Made by a program: the position numbers and the translations under genes. From an uncultured Oscillospiraceae bacterium (GTDB lineage Bacteria > Bacillota > Clostridia > Oscillospirales > Oscillospiraceae): 14,212 nt of DNA. Under the pieces are notes generated by a model. That model did not search any database. It was given only the letters and a program-made list of their open reading frames with translations, and was not told the DNA's origin. The stretch spans positions 1-14,212 of the forward strand of contig CAJUEG010000066.1 in assembly GCA_910584835.1 (NCBI GenBank), read 5' to 3'. Of the stretch, positions 5,871-14,212 are shown in pieces (within the stretch, counting starts at the first letter, position 1; each line of letters opens with the position of its first letter).

Positions 5871-6187
5871 AGGGCCGCATACGGCGCACGCCTGGGCTCG
5901 GTCTGCGGATTGCCCAAGAGCCGGACGTCGCACGATTCAGGCGCGGTTCGTGGGCCCCGCCCATGTTCGGTGCCCCGCCATAAGCGGCAGCACAAATAGG
6001 GGAAAAATCAGTCCCGGCCCCGTGCGCCGGGAATTCACCGTCTATGTCCCGTATAGGGCGCCCCTTGGGGTACATAGGGGCCGCAGCCCCTATGCGCGCT
6101 CTTTGCCTGCTTTCTCTCGCGTGAGAGAAAGCAGGCCCCCGGAGGGAACCTTTCCGCCGGCGGCGGAACAGAAAGGAGGCGTCCGCC
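5871..6187 (+). other. 317-nt gene-free spacer of consecutive hairpins between walR and walK
   Basis: I find no credible gene here on either strand. The sequence is a chain of perfect inverted repeats: GCCG/CGGC (5874-5885); two mutually exclusive pairings, TGGGC/GCCCA (5893-5916) and GGCTC/GAGCC (5895-5922); TCCCGGC/GCCGGGA (6012-6032); CATAGGGG/CCCCTATG (6073-6094); a 14-bp stem (6105-6136); and TTCCGCC/GGCGGAA (6152-6168). The last hairpin ends 3 nt before the walK ribosome binding site AAAGGAGG (6172-6179). It may be an intergenic repeat family insertion, a structured cis-regulatory RNA or a processing site. No known Rfam family was recognised. Confidence 0.55.
6105..6136 (+). repeat. 14-bp perfect hairpin in the walR-walK spacer
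   Basis: GCCTGCTTTCTCTC (6105-6118) and GAGAGAAAGCAGGC (6123-6136) pair perfectly around a GCGT tetraloop. No T-run follows on the plus strand (CCCCCGGAGG), so it is unlikely to be an intrinsic terminator. A duplex this long is a candidate ribonuclease III site or part of a dispersed repeat. Confidence 0.7.
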
Positions 6188-7660
6188 ATGCGCCGCAACC
6201 TGCACATCAAGCTGGTGCTCATCATGGTTTTGCTCATCGTGTCCCTGATGGTGGTGGTGGGCGCGTTTTTGATGAATTCGGTCACCGGCTACTATATCGA
6301 CGAATTCTACCAGCAGATTGCCGAGGCCTTCGGCCAATCCAACGTGGACTTCGTCCGAAACCTCCAGACCGCCACCGGGGAGGAAGAGGACGGCGCGGAC
6401 ATGGTGCGCCAGGTGCTCTCCGCCTATGCGGGCATACTGGGCGTGGACAGCCGCAACCGCAACTATTTTGTTCTGGACGGCGCCACCGGGCGCTATCTTG
6501 CCGGCTCCGCTCCGGAGCCGGAGGGAGGCATTGCCGTCACCCCCAACATCTCCAAGGCCCTGCTGGGGGAGCCGGGCTTTGAGAGCAGCGTCACCGCCGA
6601 CTACATGGACGCCGCCATCCCCATCACCCGGGGCGGTCATTCCTATATCGTCTATATCCTGGACAGCCGGGAGACCGCCCGCCAGCTCAACGCCGAGATG
6701 TTCTCCCTCATCATGGAGGCGCTGGCCCTGGGCCTTATCATCTCTGTCCTGCTTTCCTTCCTCCTGTCCAAGACCATGGTGGACCCGCTCCAGCGGCTCA
6801 CCGACGGTATTGAGCAGGTGGCCCAGGGGGACTTCTCCCGAAAGCTGGAGATCACCTCCAGCGATGAGATCGGCCAGCTCACCGAGAGCTTCAACGCCAT
6901 GGCCCAGCAGCTGGAGACCAACATCGCCGAGCTGGAGCGGGCCGAGCAGCAGCGCAAGGACTTCGTGGCCAACGTGTCCCACGAGCTGCGCACCCCCCTG
7001 ACCAACATCAAGAGCTATGCCGAAACCCTGTCGGACGGGGTGGGCGAGCTGCCCCCCGAGATGGAACAGCGTTTTCTGGGGGTCATCCTCAACGAGTCCG
7101 ACCGCATGACCCACATTCTCCAGGACCTGCTCACCCTGTCCCGGTTCGACTCGGGGCGCAGTGAGCTGCGGCTGACCGCCTTCCCCTTCGCCAAGGCGGT
7201 GGACGACACCTATCAGGCCGTTTTGATGGACGCCCAGAACCACGCCCACACCGTGGAGCTGCACCTGCCGGAAAACCTGCCCCAGGTCCGGGCGGACCGG
7301 GAGCGGATCATGCAGGTGATGATGAACATCGTGTCCAACGCCATCAAGTACACCCCCGACGGGGGCCGCATCGTGCTGTCCGCAGGGCAGTCGGGGGACC
7401 GGGTGTGGATGGAGGTGGACGACAACGGCATCGGCATCCCGGAGAGCGACCGCGGGCGCATTTTCGAGCGGTTCTACCGGGTGGACAAGGCCCGCTCCCG
7501 CCAGTCCGGGGGAACGGGGCTGGGGCTGTCCATCGCCCAGGAGATCATGAAACAGCACGAGGGCAGGCTCTATCTGGTGGACAAGGCTGAGCCGGGGCTC
7601 ACCATCCGCATGGAGCTGCCCGTCCGCGGGCCCGGAGAGGAGGCCGACCATGGGGGATAA
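6188..7660 (+). CDS. walK: Sensor histidine kinase WalK, PAS-less
   Basis: WalK (YycG) autophosphorylates and phosphorylates WalR. The 490-aa protein has TM1 at about 9-31, an extracytoplasmic domain of about 140 residues, TM2 at about 175-197, a HAMP domain at about 198-250, a HisKA domain with phospho-acceptor H265 in FVANVSHELRTPL, and an HATPase_c domain with N box N384, G1 DDNGIG (411-416) and G2 GGTGLGL (441-447). HAMP runs almost directly into HisKA, so the cytoplasmic PAS domain of Bacillus and Staphylococcus WalK is absent. AAAGGAGG precedes the ATG by 8 nt. The last 11 nt overlap walH. Confidence 0.88.
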   Translation: MRRNLHIKLVLIMVLLIVSLMVVVGAFLMNSVTGYYIDEFYQQIAEAFGQSNVDFVRNLQTATGEEEDGADMVRQVLSAYAGILGVDSRNRNYFVLDGATGRYLAGSAPEPEGGIAVTPNISKALLGEPGFESSVTADYMDAAIPITRGGHSYIVYILDSRETARQLNAEMFSLIMEALALGLIISVLLSFLLSKTMVDPLQRLTDGIEQVAQGDFSRKLEITSSDEIGQLTESFNAMAQQLETNIAELERAEQQRKDFVANVSHELRTPLTNIKSYAETLSDGVGELPPEMEQRFLGVILNESDRMTHILQDLLTLSRFDSGRSELRLTAFPFAKAVDDTYQAVLMDAQNHAHTVELHLPENLPQVRADRERIMQVMMNIVSNAIKYTPDGGRIVLSAGQSGDRVWMEVDDNGIGIPESDRGRIFERFYRVDKARSRQSGGTGLGLSIAQEIMKQHEGRLYLVDKAEPGLTIRMELPVRGPGEEADHGG

Positions 7661-8915
7661 GCGCCGCCTCATTGAGTGGGGCAAGGACGTGCTCATCGCC
7701 GCGCTGTCCCTATCCGCCGTCTATCTGCTGTCCATGACCCCCCTGGTGCAGGACAGCGGCGTGCTGGAACTGCTCTCTCCCCAGGAAAGCCCCAGCCCCG
7801 GCACGCTCAGCTCCAGCCAGGGGATGGCCATGCTCCCCGCCCGGCTGGCCGTAACCGGGGGCGACGGCGGCCGCTGCGGCGTACAGTATGACCAGGCACG
7901 GCTGGAAGAGCTCTTCCCTCCCCTGGGCGCCCTGCTGGGGGATGCGCTGGACTCGGCCGGAGAGGCCCAGCCCATCTCCGAAGCACAGTGGCAGCGGTAT
8001 CTGGAGGGGAAAAGCATTTATTTTGATTTTGCCGGGGACGTCCCCCTGTCCGCCCTGGAGCACTGGCTCCAGGGGGCGGGGGCGTCGGGGCTGGACGGCT
8101 CCGCCCGCCGGGTGCTGCTGTGCGCCGGCCGGGAAAACGAGGTCCTGCTGTGCTGGCAGGAGGCGGAGGAAGGGCAGTTCTTTTCCTGCCCCACCGCCCT
8201 CACCCAGACGCTCCACCTGGATCCCGCCACCGCCTCCGCCACCCCCAACGGGGCCTATTTTGCCTTTGAAAATCCGGAGCTGTCCCAACTTCTCTCCCCC
8301 TACACCCTGGTCACCGAAGTGGCCCAGCGCGGGGCGTGCTACGCGGCGTCCAATCCCCTGGCCGACGCAGGGGCGGCCGCGGTGCTGGACGCCCTGGCCT
8401 TCAACGGCCAGAACCACGCCCCGGTGAGCGGCGGCGAGGTATATCTGGACGGCGACGACCGGCTGGTGGTGAGCACCGGCGGCACCGTGACCTACCGGGC
8501 GGCCTGGGGGGAGAAATACCCCGCAGGGTCCACGCTGGCCGGCGCGGTGGACAAGGCCCGTGCGCTGGCCGAGGGCACCCTGGGCGCGCTATGCGGCGAG
8601 GCGCGGCTCTACCTCGTCTCCGCCCGGGAGGACCGGGGCGCGCTGTGCCTGCGCTTCGGCTATCTGCTGGGCGGCTGTCCCGTCTACCTCGGCGGCGACG
8701 GCTGGGCGGCGGAATTCTGGGTTGAAAACGGTTATATCACCCAGTTCACCCTCCATTTCCGCAGCTACGCCCCCAACAGTGAGCACACATTGCTTCTGCC
8801 CATCGACAAGGCCGCCGCCATGCTGCCCAGCATAGCCCAGGATCGGCGGGAGCTGGTTATTCAGTACCGGGACGGGGGCGGCTCCTCCGTCTCCCCCCAG
8901 TGGGCGGCGGCTTGA
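7650..8915 (+). CDS. walH: WalH (YycH)-like membrane-anchored regulator of WalK
   Basis: YycH is an extracytoplasmic protein tethered by one N-terminal helix that modulates WalK. This 421-aa product has a single N-terminal transmembrane helix at about residues 12-30 and a long exported region with no further membrane segment. The C-terminal part (LCLRFGYLLGGCPVYL, then a strand-rich WAAEFWVENGYITQFTLHFRSY) resembles the YycH/YycI beta fold. Sequence identity to characterised YycH appears low, so the call rests on topology, size and its position overlapping the walK end by 11 nt. GAGAGGAGG sits 6 nt before the ATG. Confidence 0.72.
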   Translation: MGDKRRLIEWGKDVLIAALSLSAVYLLSMTPLVQDSGVLELLSPQESPSPGTLSSSQGMAMLPARLAVTGGDGGRCGVQYDQARLEELFPPLGALLGDALDSAGEAQPISEAQWQRYLEGKSIYFDFAGDVPLSALEHWLQGAGASGLDGSARRVLLCAGRENEVLLCWQEAEEGQFFSCPTALTQTLHLDPATASATPNGAYFAFENPELSQLLSPYTLVTEVAQRGACYAASNPLADAGAAAVLDALAFNGQNHAPVSGGEVYLDGDDRLVVSTGGTVTYRAAWGEKYPAGSTLAGAVDKARALAEGTLGALCGEARLYLVSAREDRGALCLRFGYLLGGCPVYLGGDGWAAEFWVENGYITQFTLHFRSYAPNSEHTLLLPIDKAAAMLPSIAQDRRELVIQYRDGGGSSVSPQWAAA

Positions 8916-8937
8916 GCAGGAAGGAGGCGGCTCACAC

Positions 8938-9771
8938 GTGGAGTGGCGAAAACTGAAAAACCTTATTATTCTTATCCTGCTGGTGGTCAACGGCTTTCTG
9001 CTGGTGCTGGTGGCCGCCCGGAGCCGGGAGTCCTCCCAGTACGAGCGCTCCGCCCTGGATCAGACCGTGCAGGTGCTGGAACGCGGCGGCATTCAGGTGG
9101 ACCGTTCCGCCATCTTCCCCGCCGGCAGCCTGGCCCCGCTGTCTGTGGAGCGGGACCCGGATCAGGAGGCCCGGCTGGCCCGCGCCCTGCTGGGCGAGGA
9201 CGCTCAAGGCGACAACCAGGTAGGCGGGGTATATCTCTACCGCAGCGCCCTGGGCGAGGTGTCCCTGCGGGCAGGGGGTGAGCTGACCGCCGAGCTGGCC
9301 CCGGACTCCCACTGGGAGACCGCACGCCCGGAGGAGCACGCCGCCCGGCTCTTAAAGGGCCTGGGGGTGGATGCCGTACTGTCCGGCACGGCCCAGGAGG
9401 ATGACCGAACCGTTCTGCGCTTTACCCAGCACCGGGAGGGAATTCCGGTGTTCTCCTGCCAGATCGAGCTCACCTACCAGGCGGGGCGGCTGTGCTCAAT
9501 GAAGGGCACCCTGCTCATGGCCGCCGGGGGAACCGCCGAGCCGGGCCAGGTCCTCACCCTCCCCACCGCGCTGTTGCGCTTTTCCGAGGAGATCGCCGCC
9601 ACCGGCGACGTGTGCACCCGCCTGTGGTCCATGGAGCCGGGCTGGCGGGGGACGGCCCAGTCCCTGGCCGGCGGCATCCGGCTGACCCCCGTGTGGCTGG
9701 TGACCACCGACACGGCCAGCTACTATCTGGACTGCGTCACCGGCTCCCTCGCCCGGGCCTCCGACCAATAA
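8938..9771 (+). CDS. walI: WalI (YycI)-like membrane-anchored regulator of WalK, GTG start
   Basis: The 277-aa product begins MEWRKLKNLIILILLVVNGFL, the charged-then-hydrophobic N-terminus typical of YycI, with one transmembrane helix at about 7-26 and an exported domain. The C-terminal RLTPVWLVTTDTASYYLDCVTG is the PepSY-like end of the YycI domain. The start is GTG at 8938, 10 nt after AAGGAGG (8921-8927). It lies 22 nt after walH, matching the conserved walH-walI order. In Bacillus the two proteins form a complex that inhibits WalK; elsewhere they can activate it, so the direction of control here is unknown. Confidence 0.78.
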   Translation: MEWRKLKNLIILILLVVNGFLLVLVAARSRESSQYERSALDQTVQVLERGGIQVDRSAIFPAGSLAPLSVERDPDQEARLARALLGEDAQGDNQVGGVYLYRSALGEVSLRAGGELTAELAPDSHWETARPEEHAARLLKGLGVDAVLSGTAQEDDRTVLRFTQHREGIPVFSCQIELTYQAGRLCSMKGTLLMAAGGTAEPGQVLTLPTALLRFSEEIAATGDVCTRLWSMEPGWRGTAQSLAGGIRLTPVWLVTTDTASYYLDCVTGSLARASDQ

Positions 9772-9785
9772 CGCATGTCTGACAA

Positions 9786-9831
9786 GCCCCCCTTCATAGG
9801 ATGGATGAGAAGCTATTCTATGAAGGGGGGC
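9786..9831 (+). promoter_or_regulatory. 14-bp hairpin burying the ribosome binding site of the flippase gene
   Basis: GCCCCCCTTCATAG (9786-9799) and CTATGAAGGGGGGC (9818-9831) pair perfectly around an 18-nt loop. The only SD-like sequence before the TTG start at 9839, GAAGGGGGG (9822-9830), lies wholly in the right arm, so the folded RNA should block initiation. The tail GAATATTTTG is a poor U-tract, making a terminator less likely though not excluded. The hairpin starts 15 nt after the walI stop. Confidence 0.6.
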
Positions 9832-9838
9832 GAATATT

Positions 9839-11377
9839 TTGTCCACCATTTTGGCCGGCACCCTGCTGCTCACCGCCACCGGCCTGTTTTCCCAGGTGGT
9901 GGGTTTTTTGTACCGCATGGCCCTGTCCCGGCTCATCGGCGCGGAGACCATGGGGCTGTATCAGCTGGTGATGCCGGTGTACTCCATGCTCATGTCGGTC
10001 ACCGCCGTGGGGCTGACCGTGGCGGTGTCCACCCTGTCCGCCCGCCACCACGCCCTGGGAGACAGCGGCACGGTGCGCCTGGTGCTGCGCCGTGCCCTGG
10101 GGTGCTTTTTTCTGCTGGCCCTCCCCCTGGGGGCGGCGGTGGCGCTGCTGTCCGACCCCATCTCGGTCTACCTGCTGGGGGACGCCCGGACCCGCCTGGG
10201 AGTGGCGCTGCTGACGCCCTGCGTGCTGCTCACCGGGGTGGAAAACCTTCACAAGCACTGCTTTTACGGCATTGGCCGGGTGCGTCCCCCCGCCGCCGTG
10301 GAGACCGCCGAGCAGCTCATCCGGGCCGGGGCGGTGCTGGGGCTGCTCATCGCCTTTCTCCCCCGCTCCGCCGAGGAGACGGTGGGCCTCATCGTACTGG
10401 GCATGGTGATCTGCGAGGTGTTCTCCGCCTGTGCCCTCACCCTGCTGTTCCAGCGGCACTGGCGGCGCTTTCCCCCGGGAAAGCCGGGGGCGGAGATCAG
10501 CGCCCGGCGGCTGATGTCCATCGCCGTGCCGGTGGGGGCCACCTCCCTGCTGGGCACCCTGCTGGGTTCTGCCAACGCGGTGCTCATCCCGGCAAAGCTG
10601 GTGGAGGGGGGCATGACCCTGTCCGAGGCCATGGCGGAGTTCGGGGTGCTCAGCGGCATGACCCTGCCGCTGCTGGCCCTGCCCACCGGGTTCATCGGGG
10701 CGCTGTGCCTGGTAATGGTGCCCGATCTCTCCCGGCGCACCGCCCAGGGGGACCGGCGGGCGGCAGGGGGCTTTCTCGACCGGGTGATGTCCGCCACCTC
10801 CCTGCTCATGGCCCCGGCCATGGCCCTGCTCACCGTCATCGGCCCCACGGTGGGCCGGGCGCTGTTCAACGATGAGCGGGTGGGGGAGCTGATGCTGCCC
10901 CTGGCCGCCGGAACTCTCCTGGGCTGCTGGCAGTCGGTGCTGTCCGGCGCGCTCAACGGCCTGGGCCTTCAGGGAAAAGCCGCCCGGAACGCCATCATCA
11001 GCGACGCGGTCCAGCTGGGCTTCACCTTTTTTGCCGTGCCCCGGTTTGGCCTGGCGGGGTTTGCCGCGGGATATGCCGTCTCCGGGCTGGCGGGGGCGGC
11101 GCTGAACCTGGCGTCGGTCCTCCGGGCGGCGGGGCTGCGGGTGAAGTGGTTTCACTGGTTTGTACGGCCCCTGCTGGCGGCGGCGCTTATGGGGCTGTGG
11201 TGCAACCTGCTCTTCCAGGTGATGCTGGGCGCGGGGTGCGGCCATGGCTGGTCGGCGCTGACGTGCGCCGCGCTGGGCCTGGTGGTCTATGCCGCCGCCC
11301 TGCTGGCCCAGGGGCTGTCCGTCACCACAGTCTTTGCCCGGTCCAGGGCCTATTTCAAAAGGAGGGGCACGGCATGA
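9839..11377 (+). CDS. spoVB: MOP-superfamily flippase, stage V sporulation protein B-like, TTG start
   Basis: This family (SpoVB/MurJ/RfbX) moves lipid-linked saccharides across the membrane; SpoVB acts in spore cortex synthesis and related proteins in peptidoglycan export. The 512-aa length is standard. The protein is hydrophobic throughout, with many predicted helices, and opens with LLTATGLFSQVVGFLYRMALSRLIGAETMGLYQLVMPVYSM, the classic SpoVB N-terminal block. An in-frame stop at 9821-9823 limits the start. TTG at 9839 is the first usual initiator after it, and its SD lies inside a hairpin. The stop overlaps the next ATG by 4 nt. SpoVB versus a paralogous cell-wall exporter cannot be settled here. 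Confidence 0.82.
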   Translation: MSTILAGTLLLTATGLFSQVVGFLYRMALSRLIGAETMGLYQLVMPVYSMLMSVTAVGLTVAVSTLSARHHALGDSGTVRLVLRRALGCFFLLALPLGAAVALLSDPISVYLLGDARTRLGVALLTPCVLLTGVENLHKHCFYGIGRVRPPAAVETAEQLIRAGAVLGLLIAFLPRSAEETVGLIVLGMVICEVFSACALTLLFQRHWRRFPPGKPGAEISARRLMSIAVPVGATSLLGTLLGSANAVLIPAKLVEGGMTLSEAMAEFGVLSGMTLPLLALPTGFIGALCLVMVPDLSRRTAQGDRRAAGGFLDRVMSATSLLMAPAMALLTVIGPTVGRALFNDERVGELMLPLAAGTLLGCWQSVLSGALNGLGLQGKAARNAIISDAVQLGFTFFAVPRFGLAGFAAGYAVSGLAGAALNLASVLRAAGLRVKWFHWFVRPLLAAALMGLWCNLLFQVMLGAGCGHGWSALTCAALGLVVYAAALLAQGLSVTTVFARSRAYFKRRGTA

Positions 11378-12030
11378 GGCCAAAAATCCTGCTCTCCACC
11401 GGCGGCGGAAACGCCTCCAGCTATCTGAATGCCGTCCAGGCCGCCGGGGGCATGGGGACAGCCCGCTATCTCCCCCTTCCCGACCTGTCCTACAGCGGCC
11501 TGCTCCTCGCCGGCGGGGACGACATGGACCCCTCCCTGTTCGGCCAGGAAGACCGGGGCTCCCGGGGAATCGACCGGGAGCGGGACGAGGCGGAGCTGGC
11601 CCTGCTGGACGCCTTTTGCGGCGCGGGAAAGCCCGTTTTCGCCATCTGCCGGGGACACCAGGCGGTCAACGTGTGGCTGGGGGGCGATCTCATTCAGGAC
11701 CTGGGACCCGGTTTGGTCCCGTTTCACCAAAAGGAGGAGGGAGACCAGGTCCATCCCATCCAGGCGGAACGGGGAACCCTGCTTCACCGGCTGTACGGCC
11801 CGGTGTTCCCGGTGAATTCCAGCCACCACCAGGGCCTGGGGCGGCTGGGGCGGGGCCTGCGGGCGACAGCCTGGTCCGAGGACGGGGTGGTGGAGGCGGC
11901 GGAGCACGAGACGCTCCCCCTCATCTGCGTCCAGTTCCACCCGGAGCGGATGACAGGGACGCTGGCCCGGGCGGACACGGTGGACGGCGGCGAGCTTTTC
12001 CGGGTATTCTTAGCGCTGTGCCGGCGGTGA
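11374..12030 (+). CDS. Class I glutamine amidotransferase-like hydrolase (peptidase C26, PuuD-like)
   Basis: Members hydrolyse gamma-glutamyl bonds, for example gamma-glutamyl-GABA in putrescine breakdown or gamma-glutamyl peptides. The 218-aa product has LLAGGDDMDPSLF (44-56), nucleophile C92 in AICRGHQAVNV, and H189 and E191 in QFHPE, so the catalytic triad is intact. It is slightly shorter than the usual 240-260 aa. The start ATG at 11374 overlaps the flippase stop (ATGA) and follows AAAGGAGG; the frame stays open upstream to 11146, but that part is antisense-like filler inside the flippase gene. No putrescine genes are nearby, so the substrate is uncertain. Its coupling to an envelope operon could hint at a glutamyl-peptide substrate, which is inference. 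Confidence 0.82.
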   Translation: MRPKILLSTGGGNASSYLNAVQAAGGMGTARYLPLPDLSYSGLLLAGGDDMDPSLFGQEDRGSRGIDRERDEAELALLDAFCGAGKPVFAICRGHQAVNVWLGGDLIQDLGPGLVPFHQKEEGDQVHPIQAERGTLLHRLYGPVFPVNSSHHQGLGRLGRGLRATAWSEDGVVEAAEHETLPLICVQFHPERMTGTLARADTVDGGELFRVFLALCRR

Positions 12031-12116
12031 ATGCCCTCTCTTTTCAAAGAAAAAAGGAACCTTTGGACTTTTCCCTTGGCTGGGATTCTGTGACGCAGGG
12101 GATATATGCGCCGAAA

Positions 12117-12143
12117 TTAGCACTCTCTATGTGAGAGTGCTAA
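12117..12143. promoter_or_regulatory. CIRCE operator (HrcA binding site) upstream of clpB
   Basis: TTAGCACTC (12117-12125), a 9-nt spacer, and GAGTGCTAA (12135-12143) match the CIRCE consensus at every base; pairing extends two more bases on each side. HrcA binds CIRCE to repress chaperone genes and releases it when GroEL is busy with unfolded protein. The element lies 112 nt before the clpB start, so clpB should belong to the HrcA regulon. Confidence 0.96.
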
Positions 12144-12182
12144 TTGTTTACATGGAGTTCATGATTTTTGCATGGGACGGGG

Positions 12183-12188
12183 TATACT
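12183..12188 (+). promoter_or_regulatory. Possible -10 box of clpB
   Basis: TATACT matches 5/6 of the vegetative -10 and lies about 67 nt before the clpB start. No convincing -35 sits 16-18 nt upstream. If this is the promoter, CIRCE would be 40 or more nt upstream of the -10. A weaker alternative, TATATG at 12103-12108, would put CIRCE over the transcription start, the usual repressing position. The choice cannot be made from sequence alone. Confidence 0.3.
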
Positions 12189-12255
12189 ACAAAGTGAAAC
12201 TACAGATTGGAGCGTGATTACAAGCTGCGCTTCCCGAAAAGGAGTGAATCCCATT

Positions 12256-14212
<1,957 letters not shown>

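Noticed and set aside
4446..5933. 495-codon open frame on the minus strand opposite the Nudix gene and walR
   Set aside because: It is antisense to two clearly recognisable genes, its translation is low-complexity His/Gln/Leu/Gly/Val-rich as expected for the complement of GC-rich coding DNA, and it has no domain or good start.
6105..6136. Intrinsic terminator between walR and walK
   Set aside because: The stem is strong, but C/G-rich sequence rather than a T-run follows, so classic intrinsic termination is not supported.
5871..6187. Insertion-sequence remnant
   Set aside because: No transposase fragment, no matching terminal repeats at the spacer ends and no target-site duplication were visible.
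5950..6582. Possible gene in the walR-walK spacer (plus frame 5950-6582, or minus frame 5833-6285)
   Set aside because: Both frames extend into flanking real genes in the wrong frame or strand, show no domain, and cross the inverted repeats. The spacer looks non-coding.
6035..7696. 553-codon minus-strand open frame opposite walK
   Set aside because: It is a codon-bias shadow of walK with no recognisable domain; the plus-strand kinase motifs are intact.
9775..10875. Plus-strand open frame starting with ATG at 9775, read through the flippase hairpin
   Set aside because: After the first codons it reads Gly/Pro/His/Arg-rich frame-shadow sequence of the flippase gene. The correct frame starting at TTG 9839 has hydrophobic helices and family motifs.
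11146..11373. N-terminal extension of the C26 hydrolase
   Set aside because: The frame is open upstream, but the sequence overlaps the flippase in another frame, and the ATG at 11374 has a strong ribosome binding site and family-like N-terminus.
9818..11383. 521-codon minus-strand open frame opposite the flippase gene
   Set aside because: The translation is compositionally biased (Gln/Gly/His/Pro/Arg) and antisense to a full-length SpoVB-like protein.

Overview
This window is chromosomal DNA from a high-GC, low-repeat Firmicute. The gene set (rpsI-rplM, an apparent WalR/WalK/WalH/WalI system, a SpoVB-type flippase, a CIRCE-controlled clpB), the AAGGAGG-type ribosome binding sites and the strong GC bias at third codon positions suggest an endospore-lineage gut Clostridia member of the Oscillospiraceae/Flavonifractor-Lawsonibacter kind. 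That placement is inferred from protein flavour and composition, not from a search.

Layout. Bases 1-943: the ribosomal protein operon rplM-rpsI on the minus strand, with rpsI cut by the window edge and a perfect-consensus promoter in front. Bases 1061-1865: a divergent PP-loop tRNA thiolation enzyme (TtcA-like) ending in a strong hairpin. Bases 1876-4490: three minus-strand genes (membrane-anchored XRE regulator, RNHCP zinc-ribbon protein, DUF815 AAA+ ATPase). They look separately expressed rather than one tight operon, with hairpins and a 12-codon reading frame between them. Bases 4548-12030: a long plus-strand run of Nudix ADP-ribose pyrophosphatase, walR, a 317-nt gene-free structured spacer, walK, walH, walI, spoVB-like flippase and a class I glutamine amidotransferase-like hydrolase. 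From walK onward the genes overlap or lie within about 70 nt, so this is probably one envelope-related transcription unit with internal control points. Bases 12117-14212: a perfect CIRCE operator followed by clpB, which runs off the right edge inside its second ATPase domain.

How it fits together. WalRK is the essential cell-wall homeostasis two-component system of Firmicutes. WalH and WalI are its membrane-anchored modulators, and a MOP-superfamily lipid-linked sugar flippase behind them fits a cell-envelope theme. The most unusual features are non-coding: the folded spacer splitting walR from walK, a 14-bp hairpin that buries the ribosome binding site of the TTG-started flippase gene, and a mini-ORF plus hairpin ahead of the RNHCP gene. 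I saw no mobile element, CRISPR array, tRNA, rRNA or prophage gene, and no wholly novel multi-gene system.
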